Shown: positions 25,301 to 40,300, numbered from the stretch's first letter. The stretch is DNA of 64,000 bases from Argopecten irradians (GCF_041381155.1 NC_091147.1:36439053-36503052), one strand, 5' to 3'. Translations and numbers: made by a program. Notes: generated by a model not told the origin, from the letters alone.

Positions 25301-28300
25301 TACTTCCATCTATACACCAATAGAGTTTAGACAATAGAGGTCACGTACGTATTACTTACATCTATGCACCTGTAGAGTTTAGACAAAGTGACCAGCGTCC
25401 GGCGTACAGTAGGGTACCACATACCATGGAGGTCAGCGGGAGAGAGCGGCATCGAGGTCCCTATAACAAAATGTGGTACATCAGTTACTTCGCCTAATTG
25501 AATGAAAATGAAGGATCAGCCGAAGGAAAGATGACTTAAAGCATACAAAAATGGAGTGTATGACGTTACTGACACTACAGCCACACAACACAAAAATAAT
25601 ATCCCCACTTAGATGCTTATGCAGTGTAGTGTTTTAAGTACTTAGAAATATATCCAAGATGTAGAGCCAACGCCTTTGTTGTATGACTGGTGGGTAAATG
25701 AGTCCGCCGTCCACCTGGGTACTCCGAGGTATGCAGGGAATCAAAAATAAGTAGGGGGAACTATGATTCAGGGGAGACAATCTCAATCGACAGCCTCCTG
25801 TCTGTGGAGACTGTCTCTTCTGATTCAAAGTACTTAAAACTATAGAAAGATATTCACAAGATGAAAGGCTTTTACAGCTAATAAATTCCAATGTACAATT
25901 ATTGACTTTCTGTAGGTTGAATATATTAAGGAATTGTTAACCTGAGAAAGGTGATAATCCTCAAAGTTGTAAAATGAGGGAGATATCAGGGCTGTTTTTG
26001 TTTATATGGAACAACCGGTTGGACCGTTGGTTAAAGTCATTACTTCAAGTATAAATCCTGACGGACCTACAGTTTATCAGTTTATAATACAGGCCTGTGA
26101 GGACTTTGTCAAGGCTCATCTGAAAACAATATAAAATCACCAGATCCATCTTTAATTCATAAACGAACAACTAGGTCCAATTAGTCAAACTGCATAACAA
26201 AACCGGCCCAGGTTTATAATTTCTTGAATTTACCTAAAAAATGTAGTTGTACTTATTTGTCAACTTGTGGAGTTTAAATTGGAACAGGAAAGACTGGAGG
26301 GAATTATGACCCAGGTTACCAGATTTGGAATTTGAGATATTCATCGCTTTTAAGTTGATATTGACTCTTGTCAATACCTTTACGGATGGTCTCAACCAAT
26401 CAGAAAACAGCAAGAATAACAAAATGTAATCACCAGGGGGATGCTGAGAATCTGCTCTCCTGCAGCCGTTGGCCCATATCCATAGTTCCAGTACATACCT
26501 TGAGGATGTTGAGGGTCTGCTCCCCCTGCCACCGGTGGCCCCATCTCTTGCTGTTCCCCTTCTGTAATTTGTGCTACCTCCAGACTGGTGTTGGAGACAT
26601 TTGACAATGACCTTTTATGACCTCCATCCCCCGAGGAAGTTGAAGACGTCCTGGACTTTTCCTGGCTGGTCTTTATACTCTCAGCTATACTCTGAAATAG
26701 GAAATTAAGAACATAGATTTAATCTCAAGCTATTATCACCTTAGTTGCATTTTTGACATCTCTCTTAGGAAAACTGAAATCAGTACTAAATATCTGGCCA
26801 ACTTAACTTCTTATCATAATGTCTGATTATTTTTTCACTAAAAATAAACATTATATGGTGAAATATATTTTTCATGTCATTTAATCACTCACAAAATTTC
26901 TGGAGGTTTTTGGGGTTTTTTTCCAATTTTTATTTTTTTTATTTTTATAGTTTAATAGTATCTGCAACTGTGTCACATAGGTTTCAAACTTTCAAGAGGC
27001 ATAATATTTTGGAACAATTCACCACTTGACCATGGAAGTTTATGATCACTGTATGTCTCCATGATTTCTTTAATATTAAATCTGAGGAAACATCTCTTAT
27101 GCTTACCAATCCAAGGATATCTGTTATCAACTTATTGTCTCCTTGCTTTAATTACATGGTCCAAGTTAAACAACCTTTTCTCTATAAAAGCTCTAATGCA
27201 CTTGCAATCAAAACAAACATGTAATTTTTCAATATTTTTTTAAATCAAAGTAGTTAACATTACCTCCATCATCTCCAGTTTTTCTGGGTAGGCCAAGTCG
27301 CCCTGGGCAGCGTTGTAGTTTAGGATGTCTGCTTTGATACAGATATATGTACGGTACACCAGTCGTTCCTGGACGTCCATTAACATCTGTCTACAGATCG
27401 TCTCAAACGCTCCCAGCTCCTGAACTGTAAATTAACGTTAAATATCAAACCTTAAATTACACAATTCTATTTTGTCAAAAATCATATTTAAGGATTGAAT
27501 CTTGCTTTGGTCGATTTCATGGGGTGATGAATTGAGTTGCTCTTGTTTTAAGAGCAACTCAATTCATCAATATTATTAATGTAATCAAGATGAAACATAA
27601 AACATATACAATAGATTTAGACGTGATTGCAAAAATGGTCCGCTGAAGATGCGGAAGGATCCAATGTATAGACTGTGTGATACAGTTGTCTCCAGCTTTG
27701 ATTCAAAATGGAGAGTCACCATATAACATGATGGGAACGGAAAGGTTTAGTGGTTTATGTAGACTTTAGCCTTGATACAACTTAAACAACTGATTAAAGG
27801 TAAATCAACACTCATTGACTTTTATATAGTATTTCTTATCGCTCTTTAGGCTTCACCATTAGATAGTAACTGAGAGGGCATAAAGTGGACTAGTTTCAAC
27901 ACACGTCTTCGGTAGGCAATGTTGCTCGACTCGAACGATACACAAGAATCAGTGAAACAAGAGTTCATAAAATGCTTTTAGAATTGCAGAAATCTGTACG
28001 ATATATTTACACTTTTTTTTTTAAATACCGCAGCTTAGATCTATGCCTAGACCTAGTAGGAACTTACGCCTTCTTAAGCAAAAGTAGGTCTAGATAAAAT
28101 ATTTTCTTGCGCCATGTTGATATACCCAAGTTCATGAGCAAATGAAACCGGATTTCTCAAGTATTTTCATTGAGTTCAACTTCAGTGAAGATTGAAATAT
28201 TTGCCTTTGATTTTAAGTTCACACAGGCATATTTTCTATAGATACCAAATTCAACCCAAGAAGCGCCCCCATCCCTAAAAAGGCTCCTCCCCTTTTTTGG

Positions 28301-31300
28301 AGCCTCAATTTCACTTTATGTATTGTGATTGTTATGCAGACTTGCAATTCTGACCTAATTACTTGCTTACCATTAGCTTGTACAGCAGATTACTTACAAT
28401 GATTGCTTACCATTATTTGTACATGCTCCTCCAACATCTAACAATGGATTGCACACCATGATTTTGTACATGCTCCTCCAACATCTAACATTGGATTGCT
28501 TACCATTATTTTGTACATGCTCCTCTAACATCTAACATTGGATTGCTTACCATTAATTTGTACATGCTCCTCCAACATCTAACATTGAATTGCTTACCAT
28601 TATTTTGTACATGCTCCTCCAACATCTAACACTGGATTGCTTACCATTATTTTGTACATGCTCCTCCAACATCTAACATTGGATTGCTTACCATTATTTT
28701 GTACATGCTCCTCCAACATCTAACATTGGATTGCTTACCATTATTTTGTACATGCTCCTCCAACATCTAACATTGGATTGCTTACCATTATTTTGTACAT
28801 CCTCCTCAAACATCTAACATTGGATTGCTTACCATTATTTTGTACATGCTCCTCCAACATCTAACATTGGATTGCTTACCATTATTTTGTACATGCTCCC
28901 CCAACATCTAACTCTGGATTGCTTACCATTAATTTGTAAATGCTTCTCCAACATCTAACATTGGATTGCTTACCATTATTTTGTACATGCTCCCCCAACA
29001 TCTAACCCTGGATTGCTTATCATTATTTTGTAAATGCTCCTCCAACATCTAACATTGGATTGCTTACCATTATTTTGTACATGCTCCCCCAACATCTAAC
29101 CCTGGATTGCTTATCATTATTTTGTACATGCTCCTCCAACATCTAACATTGGATTGCTTACCATTATTTTGTACATGCTCCTCCAACATCTCTATCTTCA
29201 GAATGGAACATAACTCAGCCAGCGTTTCTAAATGGTTGATGTGAATAATCAGCGGTCGGAACATGTCGTACAGACTGTTGCATAGATGTTCTAACATCTC
29301 ACTGAAACAAGAGAACTAAAAATGATAAAAAAAATGTGGTAAAGATGACACTAGTCAATGTCATCTATATGTACATTTAGATGACTCCATTCAACAACTT
29401 TAACGTGTTTTAAATAAAATTTCTCTAAAATAATAAGAACTTCAGCTGTAAGAAAAAATTAACACCAAAGCGAAATAAAAGTGACAGTTTGCGACTTTAA
29501 GCACTAGATCGATGCCCATGACTTGTAATTTAGAGCCGGACTAGTGCCAATTGTAATGAAGTAGTCCAATTGGACTAGTGGCTCCCAATTCGATTAATAA
29601 CGTTAATTCATTTACAAGAGCGGTGGTCAATTGCATTTTTCAACACATTTTGAGTGCATTCTTTATTCGATCATTTCAGTCCGGATGCATCATTTTGTGA
29701 GAATTTGTGTTCATGAAAGCATCTAGACTGCAATTTGGATAAAACTGATCATGACTGAATTTGAAGTGCTGAAGCAAAACGGCTGTACTGTATATTTAAT
29801 ATGGTCTAGTGATTAAATCGTCACACTAGAAAAATTTTGGGATTTACTAAATGACTAGCAGCAAAAAAAATTAGCGTCACAGACTGTAGTGAATTAAATC
29901 AAATGGGAACATCCTACATATAAATTCTAATGTTAATTCTTTCTTAACTTCTCAAAAATAAAAGTTTATTTAGTACTTGAACAGTAAAAATCAAAGGTCA
30001 AGACATCAAATAGAACCAGCACACAAGGTTTTGATAAACAGGATTAGAAGGCTGCATCATTCAACTTTTCAGTGACAATTTTTTTGAATTTTTTTTTATC
30101 AAAGTGAGGGATTAAGGCATGTCTCCTAAATTCTTTTTTGGGTGTAAAATCAACAGTTTATACATCATTTTAAAAATCTTCACTCAAGAATGCACCAGAA
30201 AAATGTGGAATTAGCTACTACTCACTCTAGTCGGGACGTCGGTTTGGAGAAGAAGTTAAAGTAAAGCTGATGTTCATCTTCACAGACATGGACCATAAAA
30301 GCACAGCCACTCCTCATCTGTAAAGACAAAAGTTTTTACTGAAAAAATACTGCATAAAAAACAAAACTAAAGCAATTACAGATCACTGGAATAGTTTTAG
30401 CATTGCAGCTGAACTTGGGTTATGTCTAAAATATGTCCACAAGAAGATACAAGTAGGCTATTTATATGGAAGAATAAGTACTGTTGGGTAGTGGTGACTA
30501 TTGCCTGTATTGGAATAGTATTGAATTCTTAATTCTATTCAATTCCACCTGATAAATTGGCCACCATGTCGTAAATCTATTGCATTGTTGGTTTGTTTGA
30601 GTTGCTTCCCTTTACCTGTTAGCGTGACTTTCAACTCAAACACAATGACGATGATTGCTTTTTGATTGAATAGCATGGAAAAAAGTGACATTTTATCGTG
30701 ACTGTTAGTCTGTTACTGTATCAAACTTCAGTGAGTACATCATTTTAGTCCAAGCTACAGAAAAATATCTGACAATTGAAACTATCACCAGTTTGGCGTC
30801 GTATCAGCAATTGTTATCGACTTGTTGAATTTCCCATCGATTAATTAAATTGAGAGGTATACAATGTATTGATAATCCCATGTATTGTCTTAACTTACAG
30901 TTGGGATACTTACAAGAGCACAGTGGTCGCGGGCGTGTTTAGTAGCCAGGTCGTTTACGGTGGACGAGACACTCGGACCAAGTAACACCTCTCTCTGTTG
31001 AAAGTAGCATTGATGACAGTCTGCTAATATCTGGACATACCTGTTAGAAGAAAAACAAGTGAATCTTACAAATGAGTTGGTATCACAGATAAGAGTATCT
31101 AATACACTAAAATTAAATGTAATAAAAAAACAAGCAAATTCGTGGAATTTCCATCCCCCGCTTTCAGGACATATTGTAGATAAACATTATTGAGGTTAGG
31201 TTTAACCTTGGTTGAAACATGAAAAAATAAACTGAAGTTTTATTCGGAAGTAAGATGTGTAAAATAATGACCCCTGTAAGTGACTATTAAACTTGGCTGA

Positions 31301-34300
31301 GCTCTTAAAGCATTTATCTTCGATACTAACTTTTAAGAAAATCGCTTTCATTTGTTACAATTATTACACAGGGAATGGCAGAAAAAGACGTTTTTAATAC
31401 ATCAAAGGGCCATAACTCTACTACATAATGTCGGCCAAAAGTGGCAATCAAACTTGGCCAAGCCCTTAAGGCATTTGACCTTGTTACCAATCGGTAAATA
31501 TTTATTACAGTTATTGTACTAAGTGGCAGAAAATGACTTTTTTTTATAAAAATCAAAGGGCCATAACTCTGCTGATTAAGATCTGCCAAAAGTGGCGATC
31601 AAATTTGGCTCAGCCCTTAAGGCATTTAAATTTGTTACCAAGTTTCAACAATATTAGTTTTAACATTTGTTAGTTATTACACAGAAACTGCAGAAAAATG
31701 AAATTTGTAGTAAATTAAAGGGCCATAACTCTGATAAATAACATCCGCTGACAGAGTTAATCGAACCTGGCCAAGTACTTAAGGCATTCAACCTTGTTCC
31801 TAAGTTTGAAGAAAATTGGTTAATATTCATTACAGTTATTGCATAAAAGTGGCAGACACTGACTTTTTTTTATTTAAGCAAAGGGCCATAACTCTGCTAA
31901 ATAAGGTCTGTTGAAAGTCGCGATCGAACTTGGCCGAGTCCTTAAGGCATTTAACCTTGTTACTAAGTTAGAAGAAAATCGGTCACATTTGTTACACTTA
32001 TTGCACAGAAATGGCAGAAAATGATGTTTTTAGTAATTCAAAGGGTCATAACTCCGCTAAATAAGGTCCATCGACAGTCGCAATTGAACTTGGCCGAGTC
32101 CTTAAAGCATTTAATCTTGTCACCAAGTTTGAAGAAAATTGGTTTACATTTATTACAGTTATTGCACGGAAACGAAGTGTGACAGACAGACGGACGGACA
32201 GATGGACAAACCCAAATTAATATCCCCTGTTTGGGAAAAAGTGGGGGATAAAAAGTTGTGGAGGGTGATTGTGAAAAGCTAGCAAAGGCATTTCCATTTT
32301 AATGTAATGGCAGAAACAATAATGCCAGTATGTGTCTATTTGTGTTAATATGTGTATGAGAAGCTAGCAGACATACAAAAGAATGGTTTCCAAAAAACTT
32401 TTGTTCCAACTGATATATAGAATATTTGTTTCCATCAGAAACTTTAGGATCACAGGTATTATAGAATTCTTGGAGGAAAGATTTTTTCCCACTTACTCTG
32501 GACTTTTATCCACCCTCTGTTCAAGTTCTTCCATCAGAGATTTCACACGCGGGGCGTTGGCACGAAACTTTCCATAGAACAAGGTAAAGGCGTTGTCCCC
32601 AATATTGACAGAGTCCTGAAATTATACAACATATAATAATTAAATCAATCACATATGAAAAATGGAGTGAGGGTAAAAATTGGGATTCAAACATGATGCT
32701 TATATATTTTAAAAGATAACTTCTACAAACTATTATTTATTCGAGCAGATACATGTATAAATTAGTGCAAGTCTGTGGTTCGATACCAGATATATAGAGG
32801 TTACGCAACGAGTGGTTGTTGGATATGGAATTTATTCCACACGAGTGAGTTATTTTTTAAAAATTACAAAATACAAGAGCTTTAGCAAGTGTCTTTTGTA
32901 ACTTTTAAAAAAATAACTTACGAGTGTGGAATAAATTCCATATCCAACAACCACGAGTCGTGTGACCTGTTTCTACCACAATAATATACGATTTTAGCCG
33001 ATAGAATTACGACGAGGATAAGTACGCAATCCAACAGCAGTTTTGGCGTCAAGCGACAATCACAGCATAGCATGACGTCACTCGATTATTGATGACGTTG
33101 ACAAAAGATGATACGACACTGAGAAAGACGTAGTTCGGTCAAAGTTCATCGTGCCAGCCAGTCAGTATGCGTACAGAGTTTATACCACGTGTGGTATATA
33201 CAAATTGTTAATAAACAGCTGCATTGTTTACTTGATACCCTGAGAGTTGAATAACAGCGCCTATTGTGGTAGAAACCCTTTTGCACAATTTAGCACTGTA
33301 TATAAATAGGTCCTTCAAAGACAGCGCAAAAAGTTCTAAAATAAACCTACCGCTAAAATAAGTATGTTTGTATGCAGTATATGATGAAACTTGATTTCTT
33401 CCATATCCTAAATTCTGCAACATTCATCATTACCTATGATCCAATGAAATCCAGTAAAAGACATTTGCACGCTACCCATATTGTACTTTACACAATATTC
33501 ATTGCAAAAATTAAGTATCTATGTACCATTAAATGCAAGTACTACAATGAAGCATCATTTGGTTAAGTCATAATGAGAATTGTAAGTTAAGGGGAGATAA
33601 TTACACCAAACTAAGACATGTTAACCCTACCGATTTATGCGAAAAAATTTTCTCATTTGAAGCCGATCTAATGCCTTCCCGTTTAATATCCAAATTGTCC
33701 TCTTTCTGGAAAACATTGTTTTTTCTTTTGATTTTTCAATAGTGATTCAGGGTTGCCATGGCAAATTCAAAATGCATTACAGAGGGGCACTGGCATGGTA
33801 ATTAAGTATACAAAAATTACTACATGTAAACAATAATACTAAGTCTTTGAATACCTGTATTTAATAATTGACCTTTACTGACCTTTGTGGGTTGGACCTG
33901 TTGTGTAGCCATTTGTAAAATGTGTACAACATGACATTTTATCAGGTTTAAAGCCCGAGCCAGGCAATGTCTAAACTTGGCAAGGTAAATAGCAGATTCC
34001 TTACAGGGGGCCTGAAAATACAAGATCATCAACAACTAAAATATAAATTCAAACCTAAGTGCCCATATCCCTTTTAGCGCCCCTTTCCCTTTTTGAGGCC
34101 TTCATTTCTTTTACCTCAAATGATATGTACACTGAAAATATGAAAACTGTGTAGGTTTCTTCATTTTTCTTTCTTTCGCTAATTGATTATTGTTTACTTT
34201 ATGGAATAATCTTTGATAATAATGATTCTTTATAATTATTCTCTTTCAAAGATTTTTATAGTATGCTAATTACTTATATGTAAGATTTACCAGTAATTAT

Positions 34301-37300
34301 AGAACTTTAATCATTTTGAGCTATCAATAATGACAAAGTTTCAATTGATTGTCTCCAACATGGCTCTGGATCAATAGACAGCAGTCCTAACACTAATTCA
34401 AATCATTATCAATTATGACAAGGTACTGGGTATAGTAGGTCAGTGATTTTTTTCCAAAAACTCTGACTTTCTCCATAAAACATTATAACAGATGACGTGT
34501 AAATTCTACTCACATTGCTGGAGATATACAATATACACTCATCCAGCCTGGACAACATTGGAACAAAGGACTCATTGGTAACAGTTAGAGTCGGGGAACC
34601 AAGTTTCTGAAACAAAATAGAGTTAATATAAATTTAACAGCAACCAATAATGAAAATATTCTGAATCCAAATATTTGGAAAAATGATGAATATCTAGTTC
34701 CTGTACCCTGTATACGTAATATTGTGTGTATATGATAGAAATAAACCATGCTCAATTAGTTTGAATGCTTACTCATCACGTAATAACAATATTGCAAAAA
34801 AAGACACATGCAAACCATGAAATAAAACTCTCGTAGAAATAGTCATATGTGTGTAACCCTGAAACTTTATATTATAATGCACTCTTCCAGCCTTTGAATC
34901 GAATGCGTTTTCAGGGGTGAATGAGTGAAATCAACTTCACAGCATTTAGATGTCATGATTTCTTATTCCAATAAAATTGAATCGCACATGAAAATAATTT
35001 GGTTTATATATATATTGATAGGTCACTTACTGAAGATATACGGTCCAGCTCATTGAAGTAAGACAATTTGTTACTGATGTTTTCAGCTGTGTTGATGAGT
35101 CGTGTCTGCAAATGAAAGAAATAAAATGTTATGTAGCGGAATTGGACTGTGCCAATCATAGCCATGCACCAATTAGCTCAATTTGTTCAGCATTTGGTTA
35201 AGTGTTCAGAGGTCCTGAGTTCAAACCCCAGCTTGGTCGCTACATTTTCTCCTTTTTCTGTTTACAGTAATTATGTTCAAGTTATGATTAAGTAGATAAA
35301 GACATGGGTTATGCTATGAATGGGTATAAAATGGTATTAAGTATTATTGCCATGCCTATCTTTGTTTTATAAATCCTACATTTTAGATGCTTTTAATATC
35401 CATCTCTTATCATTTTGTGGATCAAACTACTGGAAAGTATAGTGCAGGGTATAGCATCACATCACCTAGTTCTAAATGTGCTAAAGACAGAATCATATTC
35501 CTAAAAAAAGGGTGATCAATTCAAAACAGCATAACCTGTCTTAACGGCCCTTGTCTAATCAAGATTAGGGCTGGATCAATATATCGATATACCGATACGT
35601 ATCGGTTTTCCGCAGTGTATCGAATATCGATACACAAACATGCTGTATATTGCTGTATTGTTTTAACAACTCATCCAACTGTTTTCGTTATAGACATAGG
35701 AAATTCCAAACAAAATTTATTCTAAAACATCATTCAAGTAACAGCATTTCAATCAAAAGAAAGTGTTTAATGCATCTGTGTCACCTAGATGGATTAGAAA
35801 TGCCTTTTCATAACTAAGAATACGAATTGACAGAAATTAATTAACACAGATGATAAACTCAATCAAATGTTTGGTAGATTTTTTCCTGGTTATAGAATAT
35901 TTTATCAAAATTGTCTTTTATTGTCACAATATTCGAAATACAAGGGTCAACTGAATTTGAAAAAGAGGTCCACTGTATTGATCGTCAATACGTATCGTGT
36001 ATTGTTTCAGTGTATTGTCAATACATATCGTATCGTTTTAGACCTTCCAATACCCAGCCCTAATCAAGATACCTATCTATCCTGGCTTAAATGTATGGCA
36101 TTTTTCTTCTTAATTTACAATAATTAAATATTGTATTATCAATCGAATATGCTGGTCTCAGTGATAATATACTCAGGAAATATTCTTCCTGGTAATATTT
36201 TCCATTGACAATGAAGTAGAAATACATGGGTGATCAGGTGGTGTAGTGCTTAAGTCACTCGCTTTCACCTAGCTAGCCGGGGTTTGATCCCCCGCACAGA
36301 CTAAAAAGGTTAGGGGGTCAGCTGCATGATCATGTTGGTTTTCTCCGGGCACTCAGGTTTCCTCCCACACTGAAAGCCCTCGCGCACTTACATCCGGGCC
36401 ACCGATAGTGATTTACTTAAGTTGTATAACTTGTTTCGTAATCGATGTAAAATAAATAAAGTTTATATTAAATACACGGTCAAATGTCATTTAGAGTTGT
36501 GAATTCTTTTTAGCTATATATTATATGATAATGTTGTACCTGTTCAGCCAGCAAATGTTCGCAGGCATCATGGAGAGCGTTTGTCTTTGTAGATACGTGG
36601 ATGTAGTGAGCCTGGAGACTGCGTAGGTAATCCAGAGCTGTCCCTACCTCCTCCAGGACAGAATCACACTGTTTCTGGTACTCTCTCAACTCCTCAATGT
36701 AACGCCTGTGGTAACGACGTAACAGAGCACATCATTTTATTATGTAGTGTAGTTGGTAATATTTGTGTGGGTGGGGGGGTTAATATGTAGTGTAGTTGGT
36801 AATATTTGTGTGTGTGGGGGAGGGGGAGGTGGTATACAATGCTGATGTCAGAAGCATCTCTTGTTGTAAAACATCGTTAAATTTAACTTCCATCAATCTG
36901 AGGGGTGCTAATTAATTACAGCGAATACAAATTATATAAGTCACCCTTACCAGCTATCTCTATCAAGGTTAATTAGAATATACATCTAATATATCTCTTA
37001 ACTACTTATGGTTAGTGACAAATTGTTAGTCTCACCTGTATGGAATTTCCTCATCTTTTTCAATATCTTCTTCAACAGTGGAAAACCAGCAGAAAAACTA
37101 AAACAATCAACACATTTTACTGTATTACAGTTTTGTGATCCTCATTTACAGTTTCAGATTTTCAGTGTATTTTTTTTCGAAACAAAATTATGCGGATTGA
37201 CCCATATTGGTCTGTTTCTAGATCTTTTTAGTTATTTAAAGTGAACAGTCGGGCAAGGATGGTTAAAGTCGGTAAAATGGTGTGAATGTATCCATTATAA

Positions 37301-40300
37301 TTTCTTATGAAATAGAAAAATAAAATCTCTCGTCAAAATCTGTCTGCGTACGAAGAAATTAATTTAAAGTATGGAAATTCTAAAACGTCCTCCCGGCTCA
37401 CTATGTCCGTGGTTACATTTCCACGCAGCCTCGCTTTCAACTTTTCTGTACTTTAATGGTCAGAACTGGGAAACTAAGCAGAACTTGACCGTCGTATTAA
37501 TATGTGAGAACTTTTGGAAGGCCAATGAACGCATTTAGACTGGTTTTCTTTTCCCGACTATTCACTTTAATTTACAAGTTTAAACTTGTATAATTAGAAG
37601 ACCTGAGTTATTTCATTCGAAACAAAAGACTAAAGTCAATATTCAATCACTTGTAGGGTTACCATGGTCATAACTAAATTGCTTGTTTGATATTTAAGAT
37701 CAATAAATTAATTTGAATACTTAGATATCTCTTAAGTGCCATTGATGTGACCATGGTCCCTAAGGCCAAACAAAAAAATATTTGTGTTTCCGGTAACCCG
37801 ACCAACCCTATAAGTATCAGTGCCTTCTCAATAACTTTTTATTAGTTTTGTCCTCAAGCAGACAAATAACAACCTGAATTTTGTTTGTTTTTTCACAAAA
37901 TCCAGAATTTTGGTACAAATTCTGTAAATCTAAGACACCAATAGTCTCCTGGGAATCAAATCAATGGTTTATATAAGGTTGAATAAAGTCTACTTCAGTT
38001 TTTTACTGCAAGACTGGGATGATGAGAAAAAAATATTTAAAAATAAAAAAAAATCCCTATCTGCCGACCCTTCATTTTAAAAGGGTGTTACCAGAAACAA
38101 GAATATTGTTTTATTTGGCCTCATCAACAAGTTCTGACTATCAGGATTTACATAAACATTTAACACTGCCAAGGGTCATACTCAGGACCTCTGGGTAATT
38201 ATGAAGTATTTTTACAGTGAAAGTAGCATGCAGTATTACCTGTTGAGCTGTATCTATCTTTTCCTTGTCATTTGATAAGGCTACTTCCTTCGTTTCCTGA
38301 GAATCAGAGACCAGCCGGGAAGGAGCATTTTTGGACATCGAACACGGAATATCATCTTCTGGGAGCTAATGAAACAGCAACAAAACATCATGTCAAAAAA
38401 ACAGCTGTTGTGTCTGTTGTTATTTTCAACACATGATATGATTTCCTGACTTGAACAAATATAATACATACTTTATATTTATATTTATCCAACACAATCA
38501 ACTCTGTATAAAATACATCTGTCTTTTTTTCAAAATGATACGTTATATGCTAAAAACAGTACAGTGCATTTGCAGAATAGGTCTAAGTGAAAACTGTGTC
38601 AAAGCACACCCCGGTATTCGATACCCCACCCCTCATATTCTAATTATTTGTTAGATGTACACGGATTATGACAATCAACTGACAATCATAATTAACTTAC
38701 ATTATATATAATAATAATAATAACTAGAAATTGTCACCGGGACAATTTGACGGGCTTTTCACCTAAAAGCTACTTCGTTCATGGTCATTTATAAAACACT
38801 CGGTAACGCTTAGTTTCAACGTACCAAAAGTCCAATACCAGGTCTTAGGCCTTTCAGAACTTTACAATAAGTCATTTGAAGACTTTAGGATTGTTAGCCT
38901 GAGTGCCCTTTGATATAGGTCAAGGTCAATCACATTAACAAACTTGGTAGGCATTTATGTCAGCATGCTTCATGCTTAATATTAGGTCTCTAGGCCTTCT
39001 AGAAATTGAGAAGATTTTTTTTAATGATTTTGTCGAAAAATTGCATTTTTGAACTTTGTCCCTTATTTCCAACCGGAAGTTGACGTTTAACAGAAAAATG
39101 ATACAAAACTAATTGTTTCATTTTTGATTCTACATAACATATCCAAAAATGAAAGTAATTGGCTGTGTGGTTAACGAGCTACGGCTGTCTCAATGAGCTG
39201 AATTTTCACAGGATTATTTTCATAACTCTACAATCACACGCACTCTGTGACCTTGGATGACGGTCAAGCTCGTTTATTTTTTCAAACCCGATAGTCAACT
39301 ACCTAAGCTTACTTCATGCAAATCATGAAGCCTCTATACTATGTAGAACTTGACAAGAAGATTTTTTTCGTGATTTTCACCGAAAATGGCGAATTTCCAT
39401 TATGAGTCAATGATCATTCGGAAGTTGACATTTTAGAGAAAAATGTACAATTACAAAGTTTCTCAGTATGCTATTCTACATAACATACAAAAACATGAAA
39501 GGAATTGGCTCAGTGGTTAACGAGTTATGGATGTCTCTAGGTTAAACCGGAAGTGCCGTCATTGCGGCCATATTTGAATTTGAATCAACACCATATTAAC
39601 AAGAATTGGTCACGGTGACAAGTGGAAGATTTGTAGTGCGTTTGGGCTTGATTGCACTGGTGGAATCAGAGGAGATGTTTAAAATATAATTGTCGAAATT
39701 TGAAAAAAAAATCTTAGTTAAAATATTAATTACGTCATAAAAAATTATTTAGTGGACTAATTTTTAATTTGAAGACATCAAAGCCTTCAGAATGAGATAC
39801 TGCATCGATGCAATGGAAAAAATTTGGAAAAAAATTGAATAATAAAAAAAAATTCTAAAAATAGTCACTTTTTTGTAAACTTTGACCTCTAGCGAGCTTT
39901 TTAACAAGACATATTTTGTGGAAACATGTCATGGGTAAAAGTTAGATATGTTCATTCCCTACAATAAAATACCTTCAGATTTGCAATAGCTTTCATATTT
40001 TTTGAGTTAAAGCAGTTTTTGTGGTTTTAAGGTTTTACGTCATGGCGGCCATTTTGGAAATTTTTGACCTACTTAATTTTGTTCATGGAACACCTTCAGA
40101 TGTTTGGTTAAAACATACTGAAATCATTTTTAACCTGTGTGTTACCGTTTGACCGAGAGAGCGTTCACAAAAACAGGAAGAAGAATAATAAGAATAATAA
40201 TAATAAGAAGAATAAGAAACTTAACGAAAACAATAGGTCTTTTCACCAAAAAGTGAAAAGCCCTAAAAATACTGTAAGAGGTATCTTCATAATTCGAATT

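Noticed and set aside
28399-29200. CRISPR-like array
   Set aside because: Units are contiguous with no unique spacers, and the unit is an exon end; the genome is animal.
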